DNA of 64,000 nt from Halarcobacter sp. GTDB lineage: Bacteria; Campylobacterota; Campylobacteria; Campylobacterales; Arcobacteraceae. Below the pieces are notes generated by a model, which did not search any database, was not told the origin of the DNA, and saw nothing but the letters and a program-made list of their open reading frames with translations. The stretch is from contig NZ_OY781470.1 in NCBI RefSeq assembly GCF_963676935.1, forward strand, positions 868,001 to 932,000, given 5' to 3'. Positions 26,832 to 36,178 of this stretch are shown in pieces; position 1 is the first letter of the stretch, and every line of letters begins with the position of its first letter. Made by a program: the position numbers and the translations under genes.

Positions 26832-27982
26832 GATTTAACCTTCAAAGAGTATTTTTTACCATGCTCTTCCCATTGAGAATCAGGAACAATAACTATTTTC
26901 CCTAAATACCCTTTTCCTCTTGATACAAAATATTTTTCTGCTTCATGAAGTTGTGATAATTTAAATGTTGCGTGTAAAATAGGTTTTAATTTTCCCTCTT
27001 TTATCCATTGCATTAATTGATTTGCTTCATTTTTAGTCCCATGGGATACTCCATGTATTTCAACTTGATAAAGGTATATTTTTGACCATAAGATTTCAGT
27101 TATATTGTATGAACTAGCTCCAGCTATACTAAGTCTTGGATAATCATCTCTTTTTTTCATATCAACTAGCATAGTATCAATGAAAATATTTGTAAACTCT
27201 CCACCAACTAAGTCCATAACTGCATCAATATTTTCGCCATTTGTAGCTTCAAGTATATTTTTATATAAAATTGATGAATCTGCCCTATCTATTACTTTCT
27301 GTGCACCTAATGAAAGCAACTCTTTCTCTTTATCTTTTGAACTTATTGCATAAGGAATAGCTCCTAAAACTCTACACATTTGTATTAAAGCAGTTCCTAC
27401 ACCACCACTTGCACCACTTATTAAAACTTTATCCCCAGCTTTAACTCTTGAGGCATTTAGCATTCTAAATCCTGTTTGATATGAACACATTCCTAGTGAT
27501 GCTAATTGAGCATCGTCTAAATCTTTATTTTCTATAGGATAGAAGTTGTCACCTGGTATTGCAACATATTCTGCAAATCCACCATCTGCACCATGACCAT
27601 AATAATCTGGTGTTAAATTTAGATCTAAATTATCTGATAAGTAGATATTGAAATCAACTAAGCCTCTTTTTTCAATTAGATTTTTATCTACATCTTGGGC
27701 TGTTTTTACAACAGTTCCAACAATATCTGCACCTTGTATTCTAGGAAACTGAAAGGTATTATCCCCTGACATATTAAAAGAAGTGATTTCATTTTTATTA
27801 TTATCATCAACTGGATATAAACCCTCTCTGGCTTTTCTATCTGTATTGTTTTTTGCAGTTGCTGTGATTTTTATAAGTACTTCACCATTTTTTAGTTTCG
27901 GTATATTTACATCTTTATAAACTAAATTCTCTATTCCTCCATGGGCCATTAGAACCATAGCTTTCATTGTACTGTTTTTCAT
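26828..27982 (-). CDS. Medium-chain dehydrogenase, quinone oxidoreductase-like
   Basis: A 384-residue MDR-superfamily protein with a GroES-like N-terminal domain (NGEVLIKITATAKNNTDRK) and a Rossmann domain carrying VLISGASGGVGTALIQMCR. The Cys/His zinc ligands of alcohol dehydrogenases are not evident at the catalytic position, so it resembles zinc-independent, NADPH-dependent quinone oxidoreductases or enoyl reductases. Ribosome binding site GGAGAG. It is first in the operon dehydrogenase/racemase-like/M20/YgjV-like. A 20-bp near-palindrome shared with the aspA promoter lies upstream. Confidence 0.85.
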   Translation of the reverse strand: MKNSTMKAMVLMAHGGIENLVYKDVNIPKLKNGEVLIKITATAKNNTDRKAREGLYPVDDNNKNEITSFNMSGDNTFQFPRIQGADIVGTVVKTAQDVDKNLIEKRGLVDFNIYLSDNLDLNLTPDYYGHGADGGFAEYVAIPGDNFYPIENKDLDDAQLASLGMCSYQTGFRMLNASRVKAGDKVLISGASGGVGTALIQMCRVLGAIPYAISSKDKEKELLSLGAQKVIDRADSSILYKNILEATNGENIDAVMDLVGGEFTNIFIDTMLVDMKKRDDYPRLSIAGASSYNITEILWSKIYLYQVEIHGVSHGTKNEANQLMQWIKEGKLKPILHATFKLSQLHEAEKYFVSRGKGYLGKIVIVPDSQWEEHGKKYSLKVKS

Positions 27983-28019
27983 AATCTCTCCAGTAAAAAT
28001 TTATAGTATTAATCAATTT

Positions 28020-28039
28020 GTAAAAAGCATACTTTTTAC
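28020..28039 (-). promoter_or_regulatory. Palindromic candidate operator, copy 1
   Basis: GTAAAAAGCATACTTTTTAC is an 8-bp inverted repeat with a 4-base centre, 38-57 bases upstream of the dehydrogenase start. It sits where a -35 region would be, ahead of TACTATAAA at about 28001-28009. The 19 bases AAAAAGCATACTTTTTACA (28022-28040) recur with one mismatch upstream of aspA. No regulator gene for it is identified here. Confidence 0.55.
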
Positions 28040-28155
28040 AGGAGTAAGACATAAAGAATCACCCCTAGTTTAACTGGACGAATAAGCTACTTTTGAATAA
28101 ATACGGTTAAAACCATAAATACTTAAAATCTTTTTTAATGTAATTATTTTTTTCA

Positions 28156-28608
28156 TCATACTACAAGAACTGGTATATCAGCTAATCCTGCAACTTTATG
28201 TGAAACCCCACCTAATAAATATCCACTAAGGTCACCTTTCCCTTGTTTCCCAATAATGATAATATCTATATCTTTATCTTCAACAAACTCTAATATCTCT
28301 TTTGCAATTTGCCCTATACGAACAAACCCTTTTACATTTTCTTTTTTTATTCCATAATTAAAAGCAATCTCTTTTGCTTCTCCTACAATCTCTTTTGAAT
28401 ATTCTCCCAATGCATCTTCAAGATTATATGCTTTATCATTTATTTGTCTTGGCAACATTGATAAAGAACCTTCAATAAAACTATGGTGTCTAAATACAGA
28501 TAAGATATTTATTTGGGAATCATTTTTTATTGCAATTTCACAAGCAAGTTCTAAAGCCTTGTTTGCTTGCTCTGAACCATCTGTTGGTACTAAAATTTTT
28601 TTAAACAT
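28156..28608 (-). CDS. Universal stress protein, TeaD-like
   Basis: A 150-residue UspA-fold protein: N-terminal FKKILVPTDGSEQANKALE and C-terminal ATP-binding IIIGKQGKGDLSGYLLGGVS, a G-2x-G-9x-G(S/T) type signature, so it probably binds ATP. The start at 28608 was chosen because AAAAAAGGAGAT lies just upstream. It is 16 bases after the TRAP large permease gene, the same position as teaD behind teaABC of Halomonas elongata, where the Usp protein modulates ectoine uptake. Function here is inferred from that arrangement. Confidence 0.88.
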   Translation of the reverse strand: MFKKILVPTDGSEQANKALELACEIAIKNDSQINILSVFRHHSFIEGSLSMLPRQINDKAYNLEDALGEYSKEIVGEAKEIAFNYGIKKENVKGFVRIGQIAKEILEFVEDKDIDIIIIGKQGKGDLSGYLLGGVSHKVAGLADIPVLVV

Positions 28609-28624
28609 CTTATCTCCTTTTTTA

Positions 28625-30388
28625 TTAATCAATAACTTCTGGTGCTAAACCAAACATACTTTGAATACTATCTAATACACTTACATCTCTAAAAGCTATA
28701 TCTCTTAAAAATAAAGCAATTTCTGGAATAAATATAAGTGCTACTGAAACACTTAAAAGTATTATAATAAAAGGTGGAGTTCCTTTTATTACCTCAATAT
28801 AAGGTCTTTTAAATACAGCAATAGCAGTAAAGATATCACATCCAAAAGGTGGAGTAGCAGAACCAATGGCTACTTGTAAAGTAATAATTGTACCTACTAA
28901 AACTGGATCTAAACCAACCGAATTAACAACAGGTGCAAAAATTGGAACAAGTACTAAAATTACTACGATTGGGTCTACAAACATACACCCAACAAAGAAA
29001 GCAATTGAGATTACAAAGAGTACTTCATAAGCACTCATAGAAGTTATACCAATAGCATTTAATATCTCTTGTGGTACTTGTGCAAAAGATAAAACCCATG
29101 CAAAACCAGCTCCTGCACCAACTAAGATAAATACAACCCCTGTTACTAGTCCAGTTGATTTTGCAGTTGCATAAAGATCTTTTAATGTCATTGTTTTAAA
29201 AACTACACCTTCTAAAAATATTGCATAAGCAACACTAACAGCAGCAGCTTCAGTTGGACTAAATATTCCACCAAATATTCCACCTACTATAATAGCTGGA
29301 AAACCTAATGGCCACAATGCTCTATAAACTGCAATACCTCTTTCTTTCCATGTTGCTTTAGGCTCAGTTGGAATATTATGTCTATATGCATAAATAATAC
29401 TATAAATGGAAAATAAAACTAAAATAAGAAGTCCAGGACCAATACCTGCAATAAAAAGTTCAGGAATAGAGGTTTTTGCAACAATACCATAAATAATCAT
29501 CCCAATACTAGGAGGAATTAAAAAGGCTATATCACTTGAATTTACAATTAACGCTAAAATAAATGATTCTTTATATCCACCTTTTTTTAATCTTGGCCTA
29601 AGTGGTGAACCAATTGCAACTACAGTTGCTTGAGTTGAACCTGAAACAGCACCAAACATTGCACATGCTCCAGCTGTACTAACTGCTAATCCACCTTTTA
29701 TATGCCTTACAAATGCCATAACTAAATCAATAAGTTTTTCAGCAGATTTCCCTCTTGTCATTATATCAGCTGAGAGGATAAACATAGGAACCGCAATAAG
29801 TGCAGCAGGTCGAATTCCTCCCATCATTTGTTGAATTAGAAACTCCATTTTTGAAAAATCTGCATCAAAAAGTAGATAAATACCAAGAGTAGTTCCAGCT
29901 ATTAGAGGTATCATCATAGGAAAACCTGAAAGCAGAAGAATAACCATCAATAAAAAAATAGAAACTGCAAGGTGTTCTTTTAAATATTCACTTAATTTAA
30001 AACTGGTGTCTTTGATTGTATTTTCATTTAAAAGATGGCCTATGACATTATCTTCATTATCAAACATTTTTATATCAATAGATAATTTACCATCACTTAA
30101 GTTGGTAATGTCTATATCTTCAACTTCCCAAAAACCTTTTTTATCTGATTCCTCTTCAAATTTTATTGTTTTTGATTTTGAATCTGTTACAACTATATCA
30201 ACATTTTTCCATTTGTGTGATTGAAAGTCATCAGACTCTGCTGAACCATAAATTGATAGTTTAAGTGTTTTTGTATCTAAAATCACATCATCTAAATATA
30301 AAGTAACCATATCTTTTGCAAAGCTTGGTATAGAAAAAGATAGAATTAGAAAAAATGTGATAAAAATTTGTTTGAAATTATTTTGCAT
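28625..30388 (-). CDS. TRAP transporter large permease with N-terminal extracytoplasmic domain (TeaC-like)
   Basis: A 587-residue protein. From about residue 135 it is a DctM-type permease with the usual motifs (AVPMFILSADIMTRG, GAVSGSTQATVVAIGSPLRPRL, LIPPSIGMIIYGI, FSPTEAAAV). The normal family length is about 425-450. The extra 130 residues begin with a signal-like helix ending PSFAK, then a beta-rich segment (KKGFWEVEDIDITNLSDGKLSIDIKM region) that looks like an Ig-like fold facing the periplasm. This domain fusion is unusual for TRAP permeases. It transports with DctP and DctQ encoded immediately upstream; ectoine is the likely substrate. Confidence 0.9.
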   Translation of the reverse strand: MQNNFKQIFITFFLILSFSIPSFAKDMVTLYLDDVILDTKTLKLSIYGSAESDDFQSHKWKNVDIVVTDSKSKTIKFEEESDKKGFWEVEDIDITNLSDGKLSIDIKMFDNEDNVIGHLLNENTIKDTSFKLSEYLKEHLAVSIFLLMVILLLSGFPMMIPLIAGTTLGIYLLFDADFSKMEFLIQQMMGGIRPAALIAVPMFILSADIMTRGKSAEKLIDLVMAFVRHIKGGLAVSTAGACAMFGAVSGSTQATVVAIGSPLRPRLKKGGYKESFILALIVNSSDIAFLIPPSIGMIIYGIVAKTSIPELFIAGIGPGLLILVLFSIYSIIYAYRHNIPTEPKATWKERGIAVYRALWPLGFPAIIVGGIFGGIFSPTEAAAVSVAYAIFLEGVVFKTMTLKDLYATAKSTGLVTGVVFILVGAGAGFAWVLSFAQVPQEILNAIGITSMSAYEVLFVISIAFFVGCMFVDPIVVILVLVPIFAPVVNSVGLDPVLVGTIITLQVAIGSATPPFGCDIFTAIAVFKRPYIEVIKGTPPFIIILLSVSVALIFIPEIALFLRDIAFRDVSVLDSIQSMFGLAPEVID

Positions 30389-30397
30389 AGCTTTTCC

Positions 30398-30970
30398 TTA
30401 CACTTCTATATCATTTTTTGCATCACTATATCCATCTTTTGTACAAGTTGATAGATATACATCTGATTCACTTAAATTTTTTATTACAGTAAAAAAATAT
30501 TGTAGTCCTGTAACTGTAAACCCAATTGGTACCCATAAATAAACATAAAAAACAGGAATACCTAAAGCTGGAAGAATTCTTCCACTTTGATATACTTCTA
30601 TGATATAACCAAATGAGTATTTTGCTAATATAAACATAAATATTGAAGTGATAAGAGAGATACAAATCATTGCAATTTTTCTTAACTTTGTTGGCATTGC
30701 ATCATATATAGCTGACATTCTAATATGTCTTCCATTCCTAGCAGCATAACTTAAACCAGCAAAAGTAACAATGACAATAAAAATCATATTAAGTTCATCT
30801 GTAACAGTTAAAGCATCATTAAAAACAAATCTTGAAATAACAGCAGCTATTGTAGTTATAGCCATTGCTATAACACCTAATGCTAACATTAGCCCCTCAA
30901 ATTTACCTAAAATATTATCTAACATATCTAAGGTTTTTATAAAAGGATTTTTCTTTGTATCATCATTCAT
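30398..30970 (-). CDS. TRAP transporter small permease (DctQ/TeaB-like)
   Basis: A 190-residue protein with four helices. The central FVFNDALTVTDELNMIFIV and GRHIRMSAIYDAMPTKLRK segments are typical of DctQ. It links the large permease to the binding protein in TRAP systems. The start at 30970 was chosen because AAAAAAGGAATTA precedes it; a longer frame upstream lacks a ribosome binding site. It lies between the binding protein and the large permease. Confidence 0.9.
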   Translation of the reverse strand: MNDDTKKNPFIKTLDMLDNILGKFEGLMLALGVIAMAITTIAAVISRFVFNDALTVTDELNMIFIVIVTFAGLSYAARNGRHIRMSAIYDAMPTKLRKIAMICISLITSIFMFILAKYSFGYIIEVYQSGRILPALGIPVFYVYLWVPIGFTVTGLQYFFTVIKNLSESDVYLSTCTKDGYSDAKNDIEV

Positions 30971-31060
30971 ATTAATTCCTTTTTTACCATAGTAGATTAC
31001 AAATATTTGAAATCTACTATAGTAAATCCACAAAATGTGGACTACTATAATTTAAAAAGA

Positions 31061-32068
31061 TTATTTAGCATTAGCTTCTGCTGCTGCCAAATCTTTCATC
31101 ATTTGTTCCATCACTTTTTTGTTTGATGCACTTTTTGATGCAAAAGATTCTTGAACAGCTTTAGCTTTTTCTTTGAATACTTTTCTTTCATCTTGTGTTA
31201 ATGTAACAATTTTATATGTAGGGTTAGTTCTGATAATTCTTCCTAGTCCATAAGCATCTAATTTTTGAGCTTCTCTTAAAATAGTTTTATGTGCAAATTC
31301 GGCTGCTTTTTGAACAAGTTTTTTATCTCTACTTGATAAACCATCATAGAATTTTTTATTTGCACTAACTGATGCGTTAAAGTGTCCATGTCCAGTGTAT
31401 GTTAATACTTTAGTTAAATCATCTAATCCATAAGCTTCAATCCATACAGTTGGATTTTCTTGTCCATCAACCATACCAGTCTTAAGAGCTCCAACTAAGT
31501 CACCCCATGACATAGGTTGAGGTGAAGCACCAAATGCTTTATATGTTTCAACTAAAATTGGAGAACCTGGCATAACTCTCATTTTTTTACCTTGTAAGTC
31601 TGCTGGTGAATGAAACTCTTCAAAAGTAGTAATTGCCATCTCACCTTCAGGGAAGATAGATAATAGTTCTAAACCATGTTTATGAAAAATTGATGGTAGC
31701 ATCTCATTAATAACTTTAGAATTTTTGAAAAAATAGTCTAATTGTTTAGTATCTGTAGGCATTACATATGGTAATGTAAAGATATCCATTTCTGGAATTG
31801 TTCCTCCCATATATCCTGTTGATTGACCTAAAAACTGGATTAATCCAGCTCTTGTTTGTTCCATTAAGTCTGTTTCTTCCCCAAGGCTTCCAACTTTGTA
31901 AAGTTCAATTTTATTTCTAGAATTCTCTTCTATAAAACTTTTGAATGCTGTTGCATAAATACCTTGTGGATCACTTGTTCCCTCTCCAAATGCGTATTTC
32001 CACGTTGCTGCACTTAAACTTGTAACAGTAATAAGTCCTGCTACAATTAAACTTTTAAATAATTTCAT
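31061..32068 (-). CDS. teaA: TRAP substrate-binding protein, probable ectoine-binding TeaA type
   Basis: A 335-residue periplasmic protein with a signal peptide ending SLSAA. Many segments agree with the ectoine-binding protein TeaA as I remember it: AFKSFIEENS, LGEETDLMEQT, IFTLPYVMPTD, HGLELLSIFPEGEMAITT, ETYKAFGASPQPMSWG and DGQENPTVWIE. These include the region holding the conserved substrate-carboxylate arginine and the aromatic residues around the ligand. It binds compatible solute with high affinity and delivers it to the TRAP permeases. AAGGAATTAAAG precedes the ATG. It is followed by the permeases and preceded by ectoine catabolic genes, which supports the substrate. Confidence 0.88.
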   Translation of the reverse strand: MKLFKSLIVAGLITVTSLSAATWKYAFGEGTSDPQGIYATAFKSFIEENSRNKIELYKVGSLGEETDLMEQTRAGLIQFLGQSTGYMGGTIPEMDIFTLPYVMPTDTKQLDYFFKNSKVINEMLPSIFHKHGLELLSIFPEGEMAITTFEEFHSPADLQGKKMRVMPGSPILVETYKAFGASPQPMSWGDLVGALKTGMVDGQENPTVWIEAYGLDDLTKVLTYTGHGHFNASVSANKKFYDGLSSRDKKLVQKAAEFAHKTILREAQKLDAYGLGRIIRTNPTYKIVTLTQDERKVFKEKAKAVQESFASKSASNKKVMEQMMKDLAAAEANAK

Positions 32069-32162
32069 CTTTAATTCCTTTCTATATTGTTTTAGTTTTA
32101 ATTTAGTACTTATTTTTTTAGTGTGATTTTTTTAATTATCATACCTCCTTATGGGATTTAAT

Positions 32163-33347
32163 CTATTTTATAAATAGTTCTCTAGGAAAATCACAAAATG
32201 TTTCAACTCCAGTATCAGTAATATAGATACTTTCAGTTATCTCCATTCCCCAATCATCTTGCCAAATTCCCGGCATAAAGTGAAAAGTCATTCCTGGTTC
32301 TAAAACAGTTAAATCTGAACTTCTTAAACTACAAGTTCTTTCACCCCAATCTGGTGGATAACTAACTCCTATTGGGTATCCACATCTTGCATCATTTCTA
32401 TCAATACCGTATTTTTTCATAACCAAATCAACAGCATTTGCAATATCACAAGTTCTATTACCAGGTTTTGCCTGTTCAAGACCTGCTTGAATTGCTTCAA
32501 CTAAGGCTTTTTCTGCATCAAGAAACTTTTGTTCAGGTCTACCCATAAATATTGTTCTTGACATTGGTGCATGATACCTTTTGTAACATCCTGAGATTTC
32601 AAAGTATGTAGCTTCTTTTCTTTTAAATGGTCTTTCATCCCAAGTAATGTGTGAAGCTGAAGCATCAGCTCCCGATGGAAGCAATGGTACAATTGATGGA
32701 TAATCACCTCCATAACCATCTACCCCTTCAATTGCTGTTTCATAAATTTGTGATACAACATGACTTTTTGGAATACCAACTCTAACAACATCTAAAACTC
32801 TTTGATGAATTTTTTGAGTAATTTTCCCAGCAATTTTCATATACTCAATCTCTTTTTTAGACTTAATTCCTCTTGCCCAATTTACAAGATTATTTGCATT
32901 TATAAAGTTTGCATTTGGAAGTGTTGCCATTAATCTAAAGTGAGCTTCAGCTGTGTAATAGTAAGTATCTCTTTCAGTTGCAATTATCCCTTTTGTCCAA
33001 CCTTTTTTATTAAAAATATTTTCTCCAATCCAAGTCATAGGATGTTCATCTAAATTTTGTACATATTTTTCAGGATAACCATAAAGATTTTCCTCTTTCA
33101 TAAAGCATTTAATTAATGCAGCATTTTTATCCATAAGTCTTCCAAACCAAATTGGTTCCTCTTCATCAAGGGAGATAATTACCCCTTGATGAACGTAAAA
33201 AGACCAACCATCATATCCTGTTAACCAGTTCATATTTCCTGGGTCTGTAGCAATTAATACATCAATTCTTCTTTGTTGCATCATTGATTTAACTTTTCTA
33301 ACCCTTTGAATATATTCTTTTTTTGTAAAAGGCAACTTTGCTTTCAT
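32163..33347 (-). CDS. doeA: Ectoine hydrolase, M24 family (DoeA/EutD)
   Basis: A 394-residue pita-bread-fold protein of the creatinase/Xaa-Pro peptidase family. The N-terminal TDPGNMNWLTGYDGWSFYVH and C-terminal CGYPIGVSYPPDWGERT, with FHFMPGIWQDDWGMEITESI, match ectoine hydrolase rather than true aminopeptidases. DoeA opens the ectoine ring to N-alpha-acetyl-L-2,4-diaminobutyrate (and the gamma isomer). AAGGAAAAG precedes the start. It is third of the doe genes, between the aldehyde dehydrogenase and the TRAP binding protein. Confidence 0.92.
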   Translation of the reverse strand: MKAKLPFTKKEYIQRVRKVKSMMQQRRIDVLIATDPGNMNWLTGYDGWSFYVHQGVIISLDEEEPIWFGRLMDKNAALIKCFMKEENLYGYPEKYVQNLDEHPMTWIGENIFNKKGWTKGIIATERDTYYYTAEAHFRLMATLPNANFINANNLVNWARGIKSKKEIEYMKIAGKITQKIHQRVLDVVRVGIPKSHVVSQIYETAIEGVDGYGGDYPSIVPLLPSGADASASHITWDERPFKRKEATYFEISGCYKRYHAPMSRTIFMGRPEQKFLDAEKALVEAIQAGLEQAKPGNRTCDIANAVDLVMKKYGIDRNDARCGYPIGVSYPPDWGERTCSLRSSDLTVLEPGMTFHFMPGIWQDDWGMEITESIYITDTGVETFCDFPRELFIK

Positions 33348-33372
33348 ATCTTTTCCTTAATATATTCCTTAA

Positions 33373-34767
33373 CTACTTAACAGGTCCTACCCAAACTTGT
33401 TGAGTATTTACAAACATTCTTATACCATGAGGTCCTAATTCTTTTCCAAGTCCAGATTTTTTTGCTCCACCGCTTGGAAGCCTTGGATCTGATTTTACGA
33501 TTCCATTAATTGATACTTGACCTGTAACAATTCTTCCAGCTAATTTTTTAGCTTTTTCTACATCTCCTGTCCAAATAGACCCACCTAAGCCATAATCTGT
33601 AGCATTTGCAATTTTTATTGCTTCTTCAACATCTTTTACTTTTATAATTGAAGCGATTGGTCCAAATGTTTCTTGGCAAGAAACAACCATACCTGGTTCT
33701 ACATCAGCTAATACAGTTACAGGGAAGAAAAAACCTTTACCTTCAATTCTTTCACCACCTAAAACAAGTCTTGCTCCAGCATCAACAGATTTATCTACTT
33801 GTTCATGCATCTCTTCAACTAATTCACGTCTAGCTATTGGGCCTATAGTAGTTGACTCATCTTTTGGGTCACCAAGTTTTAACTTCTCAAATCTCTCTTT
33901 TAAAAGTTGAATAAACTTCTCATAAATAGGTTCTTCTACAATAATTCTTTTTGCTGCTATACAAGATTGTCCAGCGTTTATATATCTTGAAAGAACTACA
34001 ACATCTGCTGCATGTTCTAAATCTTTTGTATCTGCTAAAATAATAGCTGGGTCACTTCCTCCCAATTCTAAAACTACAGGCTTGATTTCACCTCCAGCAA
34101 TTGCTCCAACTGCGGCTCCAGCCTTTGATGAACCAGTTAGTGATACTCCCATTACATTAGGATGTCTAATAACATCTTCTAAGATTTTATGACCTACCAT
34201 TAGATTTTGAACTACATTTGTAGGAAAACCTGCTTTTTCAAAGGCTTCAACAATTCTAATTGCACATAAAGGTGTATGGGAATCGTGTTTCATAATACAA
34301 GTATTCCCTGACATTAGTGCAGGTGATAAATATCTAAATGCTAACCAAAATGGTGCATTCCAAGGTAAAACTCCAACTGTTACACCTAAAGAGATGTATT
34401 GAACATAACTTTCAGTTGCATCAGATTCTAAATACTCAGGTTTTAGATAATCTTCTCCAAAATCGGCATAATGCTCTGCTGCCCAAGCAGCTTTATTTAC
34501 TTCTCCTCTAGCTTCGTTTATTGGTTTACCCATCTCTTCTGTCATAGGTAAAGCATAGTAATCAAGATTTTCTTTCATCTCATTTGCTACAGCTTTTAAA
34601 AGTTTTGCTCTTTGTTCAAATGTTGTATTTATCCATTCTTCAACATAGGCCTTTTGAGCTTTTTCAATAATTTCTCTAGCTTCCTCTTTTGTATGCATAG
34701 GAACTTCATATACTGTTTCTTCAGTATATGGATTAATTGATTTAAAATGTGTTGAACTGTATCCCAT
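33373..34767 (-). CDS. doeC: NAD(P)-dependent aldehyde dehydrogenase (DoeC-type aspartate-semialdehyde dehydrogenase)
   Basis: A 464-residue ALDH with all hallmarks: WNAPFWLAFRYLSPAL, general-base Glu in LELGGSDPA, nucleophile Cys in AGQSCIAAKR (near 268), and EETFGP-like CQETFGPIAS. By sequence alone it could be called a succinate-semialdehyde dehydrogenase. Its place between the diaminobutyrate transaminase and ectoine hydrolase points to oxidation of aspartate semialdehyde to aspartate. AAGGAG precedes the start. Confidence 0.88.
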   Translation of the reverse strand: MGYSSTHFKSINPYTEETVYEVPMHTKEEAREIIEKAQKAYVEEWINTTFEQRAKLLKAVANEMKENLDYYALPMTEEMGKPINEARGEVNKAAWAAEHYADFGEDYLKPEYLESDATESYVQYISLGVTVGVLPWNAPFWLAFRYLSPALMSGNTCIMKHDSHTPLCAIRIVEAFEKAGFPTNVVQNLMVGHKILEDVIRHPNVMGVSLTGSSKAGAAVGAIAGGEIKPVVLELGGSDPAIILADTKDLEHAADVVVLSRYINAGQSCIAAKRIIVEEPIYEKFIQLLKERFEKLKLGDPKDESTTIGPIARRELVEEMHEQVDKSVDAGARLVLGGERIEGKGFFFPVTVLADVEPGMVVSCQETFGPIASIIKVKDVEEAIKIANATDYGLGGSIWTGDVEKAKKLAGRIVTGQVSINGIVKSDPRLPSGGAKKSGLGKELGPHGIRMFVNTQQVWVGPVK

Positions 34768-34777
34768 CTTTAACTCC

Positions 34778-36022
34778 TTAACCTAATGCACTTGTAACAG
34801 CATCTGTAAATCTTTTTAATCCCTCTTCTAAAATATTATCTTCAATAGTTAAAGGGGGAATAAACTTAATAATCTCACCTGTAGAGCAAGCTCCAATTAC
34901 AAGTCTATTTTCAAAACATTTTGTTGTAATAGCTTTTGCTGTTGCAGGAGAATCAAATTGAATTGCTAACATCATCCCTTTTTGTCTTACATCAACAACT
35001 TGAGAATATTTGTTATCAAGTTCATCTAGCACTTTTCTTACTATTTCGCCTTTTCTTTTTGTTTCATTGTTAAAAGTTTCATCTTTAAAGAATTCAATAC
35101 CAACTTTCCCTGCTACATAAGATAAACCTTGTCCTCTAAATGTACCTGTGTGTTGACCTGGTCCCCAAGCTTTATCATGTTCTGGTTTATTGATGCACAT
35201 ACCAATAGGAGTACCAATACCACCAAGACCTTTTGCTAAAACAATAATATCTGGGTCTAAATCCATATCATCAAAACTAAAATAGCTACCTGTTCTACCA
35301 CTTGCACCTTGAATATCATCAAGGATAAGAAGTGCACCAGTATCTTTTGCTAACTTTTGTACAGCTTGAATCCACTCTTTTGAAGCTTCATGAACTCCAC
35401 CTTCAGCTTGTAATGGCTCAATTAAAAAAGCAGCAGGTGGAACTAAACCAGAACCTGTATGTTCTATTTGTTGTCTCATAAGTTCTAAAGCATGCATATC
35501 ATTAAAAGTACCTCTAATAATATTGTTTAATGGAACCCCTGAACTACTTCTAAATGCATTATTAGCTGTACAAGCTAATGCTCCTAATGTCATACCATGA
35601 AAACCTCTATGGAAAGCCACCACTTCAGTTCTTCCTGTAACTTTTCTAGCTAGTTTTAATGCAGCTTCAACTGCATTTGTTCCCGTTGGTCCTGTAAATT
35701 GAAGTTTGTAATCACCCATTCCTCTTGGTTCTAAAATTGTTTTTACGAAAGTTTGAATGAAATCTCTTTTTACATCAGTAAACATATCTAAAGATTGGAT
35801 TACACCATCATTTTTTATAAACTCTATAATTGCATCTTGCATTTTTTGATTGTTGTGACCAAAGTTTAAAACTCCAGCTCCAGCAAAAAAATCTATATAA
35901 TCATCATTGTTTTCATCTATCATTACTGCATTTTTTGCAGATTTAAATACCGTTGGTACTGCTCTACAATATGCTCTAATCTCAGATTCGTGTTGTTCAA
36001 AAATATTTGTTTCATTTGCCAT
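34778..36022 (-). CDS. doeD: Diaminobutyrate-2-oxoglutarate transaminase (DoeD/EctB-like)
   Basis: A 414-residue class III PLP aminotransferase. The N-terminus NIFEQHESEIRAYCRAVPTVF, then GTNAVEAALKLARKVTGR, FHRGFHGMTLGALA, LILDDIQGASGRTG and the PLP lysine in LAKGLGGIG, match diaminobutyrate transaminases of the EctB/DoeD group. EctA and EctC are absent and catabolic genes follow, so it works in ectoine breakdown, making aspartate semialdehyde and glutamate. AAAGGAAA precedes the ATG. A 152-base gap separates it from the small upstream ORF on the same strand. Confidence 0.9.
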   Translation of the reverse strand: MANETNIFEQHESEIRAYCRAVPTVFKSAKNAVMIDENNDDYIDFFAGAGVLNFGHNNQKMQDAIIEFIKNDGVIQSLDMFTDVKRDFIQTFVKTILEPRGMGDYKLQFTGPTGTNAVEAALKLARKVTGRTEVVAFHRGFHGMTLGALACTANNAFRSSSGVPLNNIIRGTFNDMHALELMRQQIEHTGSGLVPPAAFLIEPLQAEGGVHEASKEWIQAVQKLAKDTGALLILDDIQGASGRTGSYFSFDDMDLDPDIIVLAKGLGGIGTPIGMCINKPEHDKAWGPGQHTGTFRGQGLSYVAGKVGIEFFKDETFNNETKRKGEIVRKVLDELDNKYSQVVDVRQKGMMLAIQFDSPATAKAITTKCFENRLVIGACSTGEIIKFIPPLTIEDNILEEGLKRFTDAVTSALG

Positions 36023-36127
36023 TTTTTTTCCTTTAAATAAAATATTAGTTTGTTTTAAAATATGGAATGACCCTCTAAGTCAGACTAATTAATAACGTTA
36101 TTTAATATTTAAGTATATTAAATGGAA

Positions 36128-36178
36128 TTAGCCCAAAATCGCAATTAACATTGTACAGGATCAATTGCGGGGGTCTAA
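36128..36178 (-). promoter_or_regulatory. Two-tier hairpin in the doe leader RNA
   Basis: The inner stem CGCAATT / AATTGCG (36140-36146 and 36163-36169) has a 16-base loop. The outer stem TTAGCCC / GGGTCTAA (36128-36134 and 36171-36178) has one bulged base. In the minus-strand RNA the structure begins in the stop codon of the small ORF and ends about 105 bases before doeD. It could be an attenuator, RNA stabiliser or DNA operator. No T tract follows, so it is not a standard terminator. Confidence 0.5.

Noticed and set aside
33373-34767. Succinate-semialdehyde dehydrogenase of a GABA pathway
   Set aside because: The protein family allows it, but no GABA transaminase is nearby and the position between DoeD and DoeA favours aspartate semialdehyde.
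34778-36022. Ectoine biosynthesis (EctB)
   Set aside because: The transaminase resembles EctB, but no ectA or ectC is present and the neighbours are hydrolase, dehydrogenase and uptake genes, so breakdown fits better.
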